Shown: positions 1-8,719 of the stretch, one piece after another
How positions within the stretch are numbered: position 1 is the stretch's first letter
Layout: each line of letters opens with the position of its first letter
Assembly: GCA_023423895.1 (NCBI GenBank)
Contig: JAFAER010000055.1
Coordinates: 124,001-188,000, forward strand
DNA length: 64,000 nucleotides
Direction: 5' to 3'
DNA from: Pseudomonadota bacterium
GTDB lineage: Bacteria; Myxococcota_A; Polyangia; Polyangiales; Polyangiaceae
Made by a program: the position numbers and the translations under genes
The notes under the pieces: model-generated
What the model was told of the DNA's origin: nothing
Databases searched by the model: none
Seen by the model: only the letters and a program-made list of their open reading frames with translations

Positions 1-131
1 GGACGACACGCATGCTCATGACGTAGCACCCAGGTCGGCCGCTCGCCGGATCCGTTGCGTGGAGCGCGCTCGCGGGCGCGACGTCGGGTGAGTCGCGAAC
101 GATTACGCGAGCTTCGGCGCTCGCACGTGCG

Positions 132-1844
132 TCACTGCCGCACGAACTTGAACGGGATGTTGATGGTGGTGCTCGAGCCCGGAGCGGGGAACTGCCAGCT
201 CCGCACCTGGTTCTCGATGCACTTCGCGACGACCGGATCGTCACCGCTCGACGACGTGCTCGCGACGCTGCCGTTGGGCGCGACGTTCGCCGTGACGGTC
301 ACGTTGACGCTCGACTTCTCGCCGCCGCCACGCTCCCAGCACGTGCGCTTGACGCCGGTGCGATGCATCGCGACGACACGCTCCACGCCCGCCTGATCGA
401 GGCCGCCGCTGCTGCCGGCGCCCGGTGACGCGTTCGGTCCGACGTTCGGACCGCCGCCGCCCGGGACGAGGTTTCCGAGATCGAGCCCCTTCTTCTCGAC
501 GGTCTCTGCCGGCTTGGGCGTGTTGGTCGGGCCCTTTGCGGCCACGGGCCCCGTCTTGCCCTTCGTCTCCGCGCTTGCGGTCGGCGTGGTCTCCGGCGGC
601 GGTGGGATCTCGCCTTGGTCGGCGACGGTTGGTGTCGACGTCGGTGTTGGCGGTGTCGGCGTCGGCACCTGAATCACGACGGGGGCCGGTGCCGGCTGAG
701 GCCGGAAGGCGAGAAACGCGACGCCACCGCCGAAGCCGAGCGCGAGGACGAGGATCGGCCAGAACCAGAGGGGGACGCCCTTCTTCTGCGCCTCTTGGAC
801 CGCCACCGCCACCGCTGGCGTCGGCGGCACGATCGACGCGACGCTGCCGTCGCGGAACGGGCTGGGCGCAGGAGCGGCCGCGGCCGGCGCTGGCGGAACC
901 GCGAAGGGATCGGGCGCGACCGAAGCTACCGGTGCGGACGCCGACACCGGCGCTGCCGAGAACATCGGCGCCGGGGGCGCCGGGCTCAGCGAGGGCGCCA
1001 TCGCCGCTGCGGATCCGGCGCCTCCGATGGGACCGAGCGAGACGTCGTCGAGCGACGACGACGAGGCGGCGGGACGAAGCGGGACGACGTTGCTGCGGCC
1101 TCCGCCGAACGCCGGCGAGGGCGCCGACGGCGCCATCGGGCGCGGGGCAGGCGGCGGAGGCGTGGTGCGCTGCGCGGCTGGCGGCGCGGCTTGCTGTCGG
1201 GGGGCGGCAGGGGCCGCGGGAGGCCGGGCTGCGACGGGCGCCGGATCGGGCGGAGGCGGCGTGCCGATGAGCGACGGCCGGTTGCCTTGGGCGGCCTCGC
1301 GGACGAGCGCAGCGAGCTCGGGGATGCTCCGGATCGGACGCCACTCCTCGAGGCCTTCCTGCCAGCAGAGCGACTCCTCGGTGACGGCGCCAGCAGCTGC
1401 CTTGCGACGCAGCTCCGAGATGCGGACGGGACCGACCGGCACGCCGTTGATCGCGACGTACCACTCGTCCGTGACGCTCAGCTCGAGCGACGCCGACGGG
1501 GTCTCGGGCGGCACGCTCGCCGGAGCGTCCTGGACGTTGCTCTTGAACGCGCCTGCGAGCGCGCCGGTGCCTGCGCCGCCGCCTGCCGGAACGACGGACG
1601 GAGACGGAGCGCGCGGCTTCGCGGCGGACAAGCTCGTGGCGAGGCTCTTCTGCGGAGCACGAGGCGCGCCGGGGCTGCTCGTCGGAGGACGGGGCGGCGC
1701 GTTCGAGACGCTCGTCTCCGTCACGGCGGCGCGCACTTCGATCTGGTGGCCGCATTTGCGGCACTTCATGCGGACGGTCTTGCCCGCCACCTTCTCGTCG
1801 GCGATCTGGTACTTCGCCTTGCAGTTGTCGCAGAGAAACTTCAC
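132..1844 (-). CDS. GltJ/AgmX-like zinc-ribbon, GYF_2 and TonB-like membrane protein
   Basis: The 570-residue product begins with a zinc ribbon (C5xxC8 and C28xxC31, MJ0042 type). A GYF_2 (DUF4339) domain follows at about 127-180, with W128, a GPVRISEL motif and a closing EEWRPI. Next come a long Pro/Ala-rich linker, one membrane helix near 355-380, and an AgmX/PglI-type C-terminal domain containing paired cysteines (residues near CWERGG and KCIENQ). This order matches the Myxococcus gliding-motility and polarity protein GltJ/AgmX, whose soluble N-terminal modules recruit cytoplasmic partners. The start is GTG and gives the zinc ribbon directly at the N-terminus. No other gliding gene lies nearby, so a motility role is inference; other Myxococcota proteins share this architecture. 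Confidence 0.85.
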   Translation of the reverse strand: MKFLCDNCKAKYQIADEKVAGKTVRMKCRKCGHQIEVRAAVTETSVSNAPPRPPTSSPGAPRAPQKSLATSLSAAKPRAPSPSVVPAGGGAGTGALAGAFKSNVQDAPASVPPETPSASLELSVTDEWYVAINGVPVGPVRISELRRKAAAGAVTEESLCWQEGLEEWRPIRSIPELAALVREAAQGNRPSLIGTPPPPDPAPVAARPPAAPAAPRQQAAPPAAQRTTPPPPAPRPMAPSAPSPAFGGGRSNVVPLRPAASSSSLDDVSLGPIGGAGSAAAMAPSLSPAPPAPMFSAAPVSASAPVASVAPDPFAVPPAPAAAAPAPSPFRDGSVASIVPPTPAVAVAVQEAQKKGVPLWFWPILVLALGFGGGVAFLAFRPQPAPAPVVIQVPTPTPPTPTSTPTVADQGEIPPPPETTPTASAETKGKTGPVAAKGPTNTPKPAETVEKKGLDLGNLVPGGGGPNVGPNASPGAGSSGGLDQAGVERVVAMHRTGVKRTCWERGGGEKSSVNVTVTANVAPNGSVASTSSSGDDPVVAKCIENQVRSWQFPAPGSSTTINIPFKFVRQ

Positions 1845-1959
1845 TGGGGAGTCTGGTGTCCGGAAGGTTTCCGGGAAGCGTAGCCGCTTTGTATGAGGTA
1901 CGCGCGAGAAAGAAAGAAGCGCTACGGCAGGTGCAACCGTGGGCGACTTCTTTCGTCAC

Positions 1960-1992
1960 CGCGCGTCAGCCGCGCGTCAGCCGCGCCTCAGC
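1960..1992. repeat. three tandem 11-bp repeats
   Basis: Three head-to-tail copies of CGCGCGTCAGC lie at 1960-1970, 1971-1981 and 1982-1992; the third has one change (CGCGCCTCAGC). They sit in the 177-bp gap between the MshEN-receiver gene and the GltJ-like gene, just upstream of the latter on the minus strand. The period is close to one helical turn, so phased protein binding is possible, but replication slippage would give the same pattern. Confidence 0.8.
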
Positions 1993-2021
1993 CACGCCCG
2001 ACGACGCCCCGCTCGTGCTGC

Positions 2022-3545
2022 TCAGAGCAGACGCATCATGTGAGCCTTGATCGACTCGCGCGTCTCGTTGTCCGGCGAAGTGTGCACGCACCGCTCCCAC
2101 ATCTCGACGGCCTTGTTCTTGAAACCGGCCTTCTCGTAGAGCACCGCGAGGTTCTTCAAGGCGGGGAAGTGCCGCGGGTTGAGGTCGACGGCACGCTCCA
2201 GCTCCGTGATGCCGTCGTAGAACTGCCCGCGTTTTCCGTAAATGAGCGCGAGGTGGTACCGCAGCCGGTACGCGAGCGGGTCGATGGCGATCCCCTTCTT
2301 CAACAGGCCAATCGCGAGATCGATCTCCCCGTTCTTGTAGGCCGCGATGCCCTCCTCGAGGTAGCGCATCGCGTTCTGGTTGATGAGCTCGGGATCGTGC
2401 GGAGGCGTCGTCCCGTGCTTGGCCTCGAGCAGGCGGTCGACCTTCGACAGGAGGTCGGCGATGCGGAACGGCTTCTCGATGTAGTCCTCGATGCCGTAGT
2501 TCGCCTTCAAGTCCTCGGCGATGCGCCAGCCCCTGTAGACGGCGCTCATCATGAGGATCGGGATCGCGCCGTACTTCGCGCTGCCCTTGATCCGCCGCGC
2601 GATGTCGAACCCGTGCACTTCGGGCAACATCGCGTCGAGCAGGATCAGCGACGGCATCTCCTCCTTCACGAGGCGGAGCGCGATGAGACCGCGGTCCGCC
2701 TCGATCACGTCGTGACCGCGATCGGTGAGCAGCCGGCGAACCAGCTTGCGGATGTCTTCTTCGTCGTCGACGACGAGGATCCGCTTGCCCGTCTTGCGCG
2801 TCTCGCTCGTCGCCGGCGTACTTGCGGCGGGCAGACCGGCCGCATTGCGGAGCTCGTCGGTGAGCATCTCGACGCGTGAGACCTCGTCGCCCATCTGGCC
2901 GAAGTCCGACGTCGAGAGCGCCGCCTCGGCGGCCGATTCGGCCATCTGCTCGTCGATGACGACGGACGGCGAGCGACCGGGCTGCACGCTCTCGCGCTCG
3001 CGCCGGTCTTGCTGCTGCGGCTCGACTACTGCGGACGATGCGACGCGTTCGACCGCTGCGCGTGGAGCGTTGGGCGCCGCGTAGAACTTCTGGCCCTGCT
3101 CCTTCGCGTCGTAGGCGGCTCGGATCGTCTTTTCGAGCGTCGTCGAGATCGCGACGTACGGATAGATGCGGCGCCCCGTGACGAACTCGAGCTCGTCGAT
3201 CACCCGCTTGTCCTGCGGGTTGCCCATCGCCAGGAACAGTCGCTCGTCGCGCGCCAGGACGGGGAGCACTCGACTCGACTCGGCAACCTCGCGCGGGACC
3301 ATGTCGAGGTGCTCGAGCGAGAGCGCGAGCTGATTGAGATCGATGCCGGGAACGCCGAACTGCTCCGACAGCGCTCGAAGCACCTCGGTCTCCGGGACGA
3401 CGCCGCTCGATGCGATGCGGGATGCGAGCGGGACGCCGTCGCGCGCCGTCTTTTGCGTCTCGAGCTGCCGATCGAGCTCCTCCTGCGAGATCAGCCTTCG
3501 CTTGAGGAGGATGCGGCCGATCGGCTTCTTCTCGTCGGACGACAT
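2022..3545 (-). CDS. MshEN / response-regulator receiver / TPR fusion protein
   Basis: The 507-residue cytoplasmic protein has three parts. Residues 6-150 resemble the GspE/MshEN N-terminal domain, the c-di-GMP-binding module of type II secretion and pilus ATPases. Residues 254-375 form a complete receiver with D260/D261, phospho-acceptor D304 (LILLDAMLP) and K358. Residues 392-490 hold TPR-like helices (AIGLLKKGIAIDPL and similar). There is no ATPase or DNA-binding output, so the TPR segment is probably the effector surface. It would join second-messenger and phosphorelay input to protein binding; this is inferred from domain order. It stands alone, with tgt-queA upstream on the same strand. 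Confidence 0.88.
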   Translation of the reverse strand: MSSDEKKPIGRILLKRRLISQEELDRQLETQKTARDGVPLASRIASSGVVPETEVLRALSEQFGVPGIDLNQLALSLEHLDMVPREVAESSRVLPVLARDERLFLAMGNPQDKRVIDELEFVTGRRIYPYVAISTTLEKTIRAAYDAKEQGQKFYAAPNAPRAAVERVASSAVVEPQQQDRRERESVQPGRSPSVVIDEQMAESAAEAALSTSDFGQMGDEVSRVEMLTDELRNAAGLPAASTPATSETRKTGKRILVVDDEEDIRKLVRRLLTDRGHDVIEADRGLIALRLVKEEMPSLILLDAMLPEVHGFDIARRIKGSAKYGAIPILMMSAVYRGWRIAEDLKANYGIEDYIEKPFRIADLLSKVDRLLEAKHGTTPPHDPELINQNAMRYLEEGIAAYKNGEIDLAIGLLKKGIAIDPLAYRLRYHLALIYGKRGQFYDGITELERAVDLNPRHFPALKNLAVLYEKAGFKNKAVEMWERCVHTSPDNETRESIKAHMMRLL

Positions 3546-3566
3546 CGGGGCATCGTCCAGGCTACC

Positions 3567-4757
3567 TCATTTTTCTCGGCTCAAGTCTTCCAGCGTTCGC
3601 GTCTTGTACGCGGCCCACGATCCCGCCCGGATCGCCTCGCGGGCACCACGGACGAGCTCCCCGTACCAGTGCAGGTTGTGGAGGCTGAGCAGCCGGAGCA
3701 CCGTCATTTCCCCGGCGAGATAGAGGTGCCGCAAATAGGCGCGCGCGTATCCGCCGGCGCAGCACGGGCACGTGCATTGCGGGTCGATGGGCTGCTTGTC
3801 GTCCTTGTAACGGGCCTGCTTGATGACGACGCGCCCGAAGCGCGTCAGGGCCTGCCCGTTGCGCGCGTTCCTGGTCGGCAGGACGCAATCGAACATGTCG
3901 ACGCCGCTGTCGATCGCTTCGAGCAGATCCTGCGGTGTCCCCACACCCATCAGGTAGCGCGGACGCTCGCGGTCGAGGGCGTGGGCGACCTCGTGCAGCG
4001 TCTCGTACATCTTCGGGATCGGCTCGCCGACGGAGAAGCCTCCGAGCGCGAGGCCGTCGAAGCTCGGCTCGAGCGCAGCAAGCTCTTCGGCATGCGCGCG
4101 CCGGAGGTCCGAGAAGCACGCGCCCTGGACGATGCCGAAGAGCGCCTGCCCCTCGGGACGCGCCGTTGCGAGCGCGCGCCTGGCCCAGCGTGTCGTTCGC
4201 GACACGGCAGCCTCGACGACGTTCCGCGGCGAATCTCCGGGCGGGCAGACGTCGAGCTGCATCTGGATGTCGGCGCCGATCTTGCCCTGCACCCGCACGG
4301 CTACCTCTGGCGAGAGGTGGTGCCGCGCGCCGTCGAGATGCGAGCGGAAGGTAAAGCCCTCTTCGTCGAGCGTCACGAGCGACTTCGGCACCGCCAGGCC
4401 GCCGGTCGGAGAAGGGCGGGGGAGGTTTCCGCCGAGCGAGAACGCCTGGAAGCCGCCCGAGTCGGTCAGCATCGCGTGCGGCCATCGCGTGAAGCCGTGG
4501 AGCCCGCCGAGCGACGACACGATGTCCGGGCCCGGTCGGAGCCACAGGTGGTACGTGTTGCCGAGCATGATCTTCGCGCCCGTCGACGCGACGTCTTCGG
4601 CGGTGAGCCCCTTCACGCTGCCTTGCGTCCCGACGGGCATGAACGTCGGCGTTTCCACCTCCGCATGCGGGGTCGTGAGGACGGCGGCACGCGCATGCCC
4701 CGTCTCCGACGACGCGAGCACCCGGAATGCAAAGCCCTTGGCTCGCGGCGCCGTCAT
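3567..4757 (-). CDS. tgt: tRNA-guanine transglycosylase
   Basis: Exchanges guanine-34 of GUN-anticodon tRNAs for preQ1 in queuosine synthesis. The 396-residue protein shows TDSGGFQAFSL (general acid D99), the GVDMFDCVLPTRNARNG catalytic block (residues 285-301), and zinc ligands C328, C330, C333 and H360. The base-binding cysteine is kept (LDVC at 168-171), as expected for a preQ1-using bacterial enzyme, although the usual DEC reads DVC. About 16 extra residues lie at 110-132, after FSLG, compared with E. coli Tgt. The start overlaps the queA stop (ATGA) and a GAGGTG ribosome site lies about 6 nt upstream, so the two form an operon. Confidence 0.97.
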   Translation of the reverse strand: MTAPRAKGFAFRVLASSETGHARAAVLTTPHAEVETPTFMPVGTQGSVKGLTAEDVASTGAKIMLGNTYHLWLRPGPDIVSSLGGLHGFTRWPHAMLTDSGGFQAFSLGGNLPRPSPTGGLAVPKSLVTLDEEGFTFRSHLDGARHHLSPEVAVRVQGKIGADIQMQLDVCPPGDSPRNVVEAAVSRTTRWARRALATARPEGQALFGIVQGACFSDLRRAHAEELAALEPSFDGLALGGFSVGEPIPKMYETLHEVAHALDRERPRYLMGVGTPQDLLEAIDSGVDMFDCVLPTRNARNGQALTRFGRVVIKQARYKDDKQPIDPQCTCPCCAGGYARAYLRHLYLAGEMTVLRLLSLHNLHWYGELVRGAREAIRAGSWAAYKTRTLEDLSREK

Positions 4758-5842
4758 GACGTCACCTCTTCGCTACGTTTCAACAGCATCGCGTCTCCGT
4801 ACGAGAAGAACCGGTAGCGCTCTTTGACGGCGAGCCGATAGGCCGACAGGACGCGCTCGGTCCCGGCGAACGCGCAGACGAGCGCGAGGAGCGTCGACTT
4901 CGGCAGGTGGAAGTTCGTGAGCAGCCGATCGACGACGCGAAAGCGATGTCCCGGCTGGATCAGGATGCGCGTCTCCTCGGCGCACGGTCGGACGTGACCA
5001 TCGCGCGCGGGATCCGCGGCCGACTCGAGCGCGCGCACCACGGTCGTCCCGATGGCGACGACCGGCGCGTTACGCTCGCGCGCACGGGCGATCGCCGTCG
5101 CGAGCGCGCGCGAGATCTCGAAGTACTCCGCGTGCATCGGGTGCTCGTCGAGGTCGTCCACGGTGACCGGCTGGAACGTGCCGAGGCCGACGTGCAACGT
5201 GCAGGAGGCGATCTCGCAGCCGTGACCTTCGAGCCGGCGCATGAGCTGCTGTGTGAGATGGAGTCCGGCCGTCGGTGCCGCGACCGCACCCGGGCTGCGC
5301 GCGAAGACCGTCTGGTAGCGCTGCTCGTCCTCGGCGCGGACATCGCGTTTGATGTACGGCGGAAGCGGCACCCGCGCGCTCGTCTCGAGCGCCTCGTCGA
5401 TCGACAGCGCCTCGTCGCGCGAAGAGAGCTGCACGAGGAACAGCCCGTCGGGGGCCTTGCCCTCGATTTCGACGCAGAGCGGCCCGTTCAGGACGCGCGC
5501 TCCCGGACGAAGCGGCTTCGACGCGCGCGCCATCGCACGCCACCGCTGGCGTGGTGAGCGGCCGACATCGACGCCGCTCGGGTCGGGCTCCCGTCGCACG
5601 AGGAAGACCTCGGCTTTACCGCCGCTGCCCTCCTTGGTGCCCAGGATCCGAGCGCGGATCACCTTGGTGTCGTTGACGACGATCAGGCTGCCGTTCGGAA
5701 TATAGTCGGCGAGATCGCGGATCTGGGCATGGACGGACCCGTCGTCGCGCACGACCATCAGCCGGGCGAGCTCCCGCTCGGGGGCGGGCTCCTGCGCCAC
5801 GAGCTCGGGCGGCAGGTCGAAGGAGAAGCGCTCGACGCGCAT
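4754..5842 (-). CDS. queA: SAM:tRNA ribosyltransferase-isomerase
   Basis: Transfers and isomerises the ribosyl group of S-adenosylmethionine onto preQ1-tRNA to give epoxyqueuosine, the step after Tgt. The 362-residue protein has the usual family length and start (FSFDLPPELVAQEPAPERELARLMV) and recognisable QueA blocks: LIVVNDTKVIRARILG, AAPTAGLHLT, HVGLGTFQPV, and the C-terminal NFHLPKSTLLALVCAFAG and FFSYGDAMLL. It is the first gene of the queA-tgt operon and overlaps tgt by 4 nt. No later queuosine gene (queG/queH) is present in the window. Confidence 0.97.
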   Translation of the reverse strand: MRVERFSFDLPPELVAQEPAPERELARLMVVRDDGSVHAQIRDLADYIPNGSLIVVNDTKVIRARILGTKEGSGGKAEVFLVRREPDPSGVDVGRSPRQRWRAMARASKPLRPGARVLNGPLCVEIEGKAPDGLFLVQLSSRDEALSIDEALETSARVPLPPYIKRDVRAEDEQRYQTVFARSPGAVAAPTAGLHLTQQLMRRLEGHGCEIASCTLHVGLGTFQPVTVDDLDEHPMHAEYFEISRALATAIARARERNAPVVAIGTTVVRALESAADPARDGHVRPCAEETRILIQPGHRFRVVDRLLTNFHLPKSTLLALVCAFAGTERVLSAYRLAVKERYRFFSYGDAMLLKRSEEVTS

Positions 5843-5889
5843 CGGCGCTCAATACCACGACCCTCCCGCCTTTTGCGGCCGGGTGCGCT

Positions 5890-6342
5890 TCAGCCGGTGC
5901 GGCGCGTCGTATCGAGCGTCAGGCGCCGCTCGCCGGACGGGTGCTCGGCGCACCAGAGCCGGCGCGAGCTCGGCGGTGAGGAGACCTTGAGCCGGACGAA
6001 GTCCACGACCTCGCTGAGATCGTACGGCTTCGGGATGAAACCGCTGACGCCGCAGTCGGCGCGTTCCAGCTGCCGCTCGCTCAGGTGATACGAGCTCGTG
6101 AGCAGGACGCGCGTTCCGGGGTGGCCGTCCCGGAACTCGCGGGCGAGATCGAGGCCGTTCACGCCCGTCTCGCTCCGGAGCATCAGGTCGATGATCGTCA
6201 GGGCGACCGTCCGCGAGGCGAGCACCTGCCTCGCCTCGGCCGCGGCCTTCGTGACGACGACGTCGAACCCTTCGACCCGTAGCGCGCTCGCCAGGATCGC
6301 CGCATCGGCATCAGCCATATCGACGAGCAAGATGGTCGTCAT
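5890..6342 (-). CDS. single-domain response regulator
   Basis: This stand-alone receiver of 150 residues begins MTTILLVDMAD. D8 is kept but the usual second acidic residue is displaced (D-M-A-D). The phospho-acceptor is D52 (LTIIDLML), with T82/S83 in LLTSSY and K105 in FIPKPYD. A short basic tail follows and no output domain is present. An open frame continues upstream, but ATG 6342 is preferred because it gives the canonical receiver start and has GGGAG 9 nt upstream. A near-consensus sigma-54 promoter lies 27 nt upstream, so it is probably transcribed apart from the NtrC-type gene beside it. Confidence 0.85.
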   Translation of the reverse strand: MTTILLVDMADADAAILASALRVEGFDVVVTKAAAEARQVLASRTVALTIIDLMLRSETGVNGLDLAREFRDGHPGTRVLLTSSYHLSERQLERADCGVSGFIPKPYDLSEVVDFVRLKVSSPPSSRRLWCAEHPSGERRLTLDTTRRTG

Positions 6343-6368
6343 CGTTTGAAGCTCCCGGCCCCGCGACC

Positions 6369-6384
6369 AGCAAGTGAGGTGCCA
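6369..6384 (-). promoter_or_regulatory. sigma-54 (-24/-12) promoter
   Basis: Read on the minus strand the site is TGGCACCTCACTTGCT. It matches the consensus TGGCACG-N4-TTGCW at every fixed position except one and has exact GG-N10-GC spacing. The predicted start near 6358 leaves a leader of about 16 nt with GGGAG, then the response-regulator ATG at 6342. The neighbouring upstream gene encodes a sigma-54 activator, which supports the reading. Confidence 0.75.
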
Positions 6385-6398
6385 GGGCAACTTCCACG

Positions 6399-6466
6399 AA
6401 AAACGACGATCTTTGCCTCGCCAGGTCTTTCAGTTGTGAATCCGAGCGTGCAAAGATGCATCGTCG
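6399..6466 (-). terminator. intrinsic-terminator-like inverted repeat with T5
   Basis: CGACGATCTTTGC at 6404-6416 pairs with GCAAAG (6450-6455) and ATCGTCG (6460-6466), which are separated by a 4-nt bulge (ATGC). On the minus strand the stem is followed at once by five T (6403-6399). The loop is long, about 33 nt. It lies after the NtrC-type gene and just before the sigma-54 promoter, so it may insulate the two. The same arms could instead be activator-binding sites. Confidence 0.6.
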
Positions 6467-6585
6467 GCGGAGCTACGACGACGGTTCGCGTGCCGGTGGC
6501 AACGGCCCGTACCATCGAGCCGACGGCTCGTGCGTGGCAGGTCGTGCTCGCCCCGCGAGCAGCCGATGCCTCGACTTCGTCTCGC

Positions 6586-7944
<1,359 letters not shown>

Positions 7945-8137
7945 TGGCGGTCGGAGATATACCCCGCTACCCGGACCATCGGAAGCACAGCCGTGCTCGT
8001 AGGTGCGTCGTTGGTACGAAAGACCGAGTCGGCTCGGGCGATCCTGCGGTTCTGCGATCTCGACAGCTCGCCCGCTCCAGGCCCTAAGGCCCCGGTCTCG
8101 CCAAGGCGCGCCGCTGACTCTGGCAGTCAGTCGGCGG

Positions 8138-8698
8138 TCAGTCGTCCTGCGCGCCGTTCCGGATCCAGGTCTGCACCCGCTCGACGCACGTCTGCGGCAG
8201 CACGTAGTCAGCCGGGATCTGCGGCATGAAGCCGACCGTGCTTCCGTCCGGCTTCCGAATGCGCAGGAGGCCGACGAACAGCCTGCTGTTCTCCGGGGCC
8301 GCCGAGTCCTTCGGCTCGAGGACGCCCGTGTCGAAGAGCGACTGGCGGCAGCCTTGCTGATCGAAACACTTGAGGCCCGAGGCGGTCTTCGTGCCCACCT
8401 CGCCCGGCCCGTGGCAGTTGCCGCGGTACGTGCAACTTCCGGGGCGGCCGGTCGGCCCGAACAGCTCGGTGTAGATGGCCGTCCACGTCGTGCCCATCGA
8501 CACGCAGTCAGGCCCAGGATCGGCTGCACCGGTATCGGGCGTGAAGGCTGGAGGATTCGTCGCGGCCTGGCCTGCGTCCGTGAGCTCGCCGCCGCGGAGC
8601 TCGCCCCCTGCTTCGGCGCAGGACGCGAGCGTCACGAACGCCACGAGCCCGACGAATCCTGCCGAAGCGAGGGAGAACGAGGACAACGAGGACCTCAC
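8138..8698 (-). CDS. secreted lipoprotein with single NCHGPG motif
   Basis: A 186-residue protein with a lipoprotein signal (hydrophobic stretch ending LASC). The mature part contains several cysteines and an NCHGPG segment that recalls cytochrome-c-like CH motifs but lacks the first cysteine of CxxCH, so heme attachment is not expected. It ends with a CVERVQTWIRNGAQ segment, also typical of cytochrome-like repeats. The start is GTG. It follows the TIGR04551 barrel gene by 21 nt on the same strand, which suggests co-expression at the cell envelope. The function is unknown. Confidence 0.8.
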   Translation of the reverse strand: MRSSLSSFSLASAGFVGLVAFVTLASCAEAGGELRGGELTDAGQAATNPPAFTPDTGAADPGPDCVSMGTTWTAIYTELFGPTGRPGSCTYRGNCHGPGEVGTKTASGLKCFDQQGCRQSLFDTGVLEPKDSAAPENSRLFVGLLRIRKPDGSTVGFMPQIPADYVLPQTCVERVQTWIRNGAQDD

Positions 8699-8719
8699 AC
8701 GCGGCAGGCGATCACCGGT

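Noticed and set aside
1..131. Gene remnant at the left edge of the window
   Set aside because: The 131 nt downstream of the GltJ-like stop contain no complete frame with family features. A neighbouring gene may lie outside the window.
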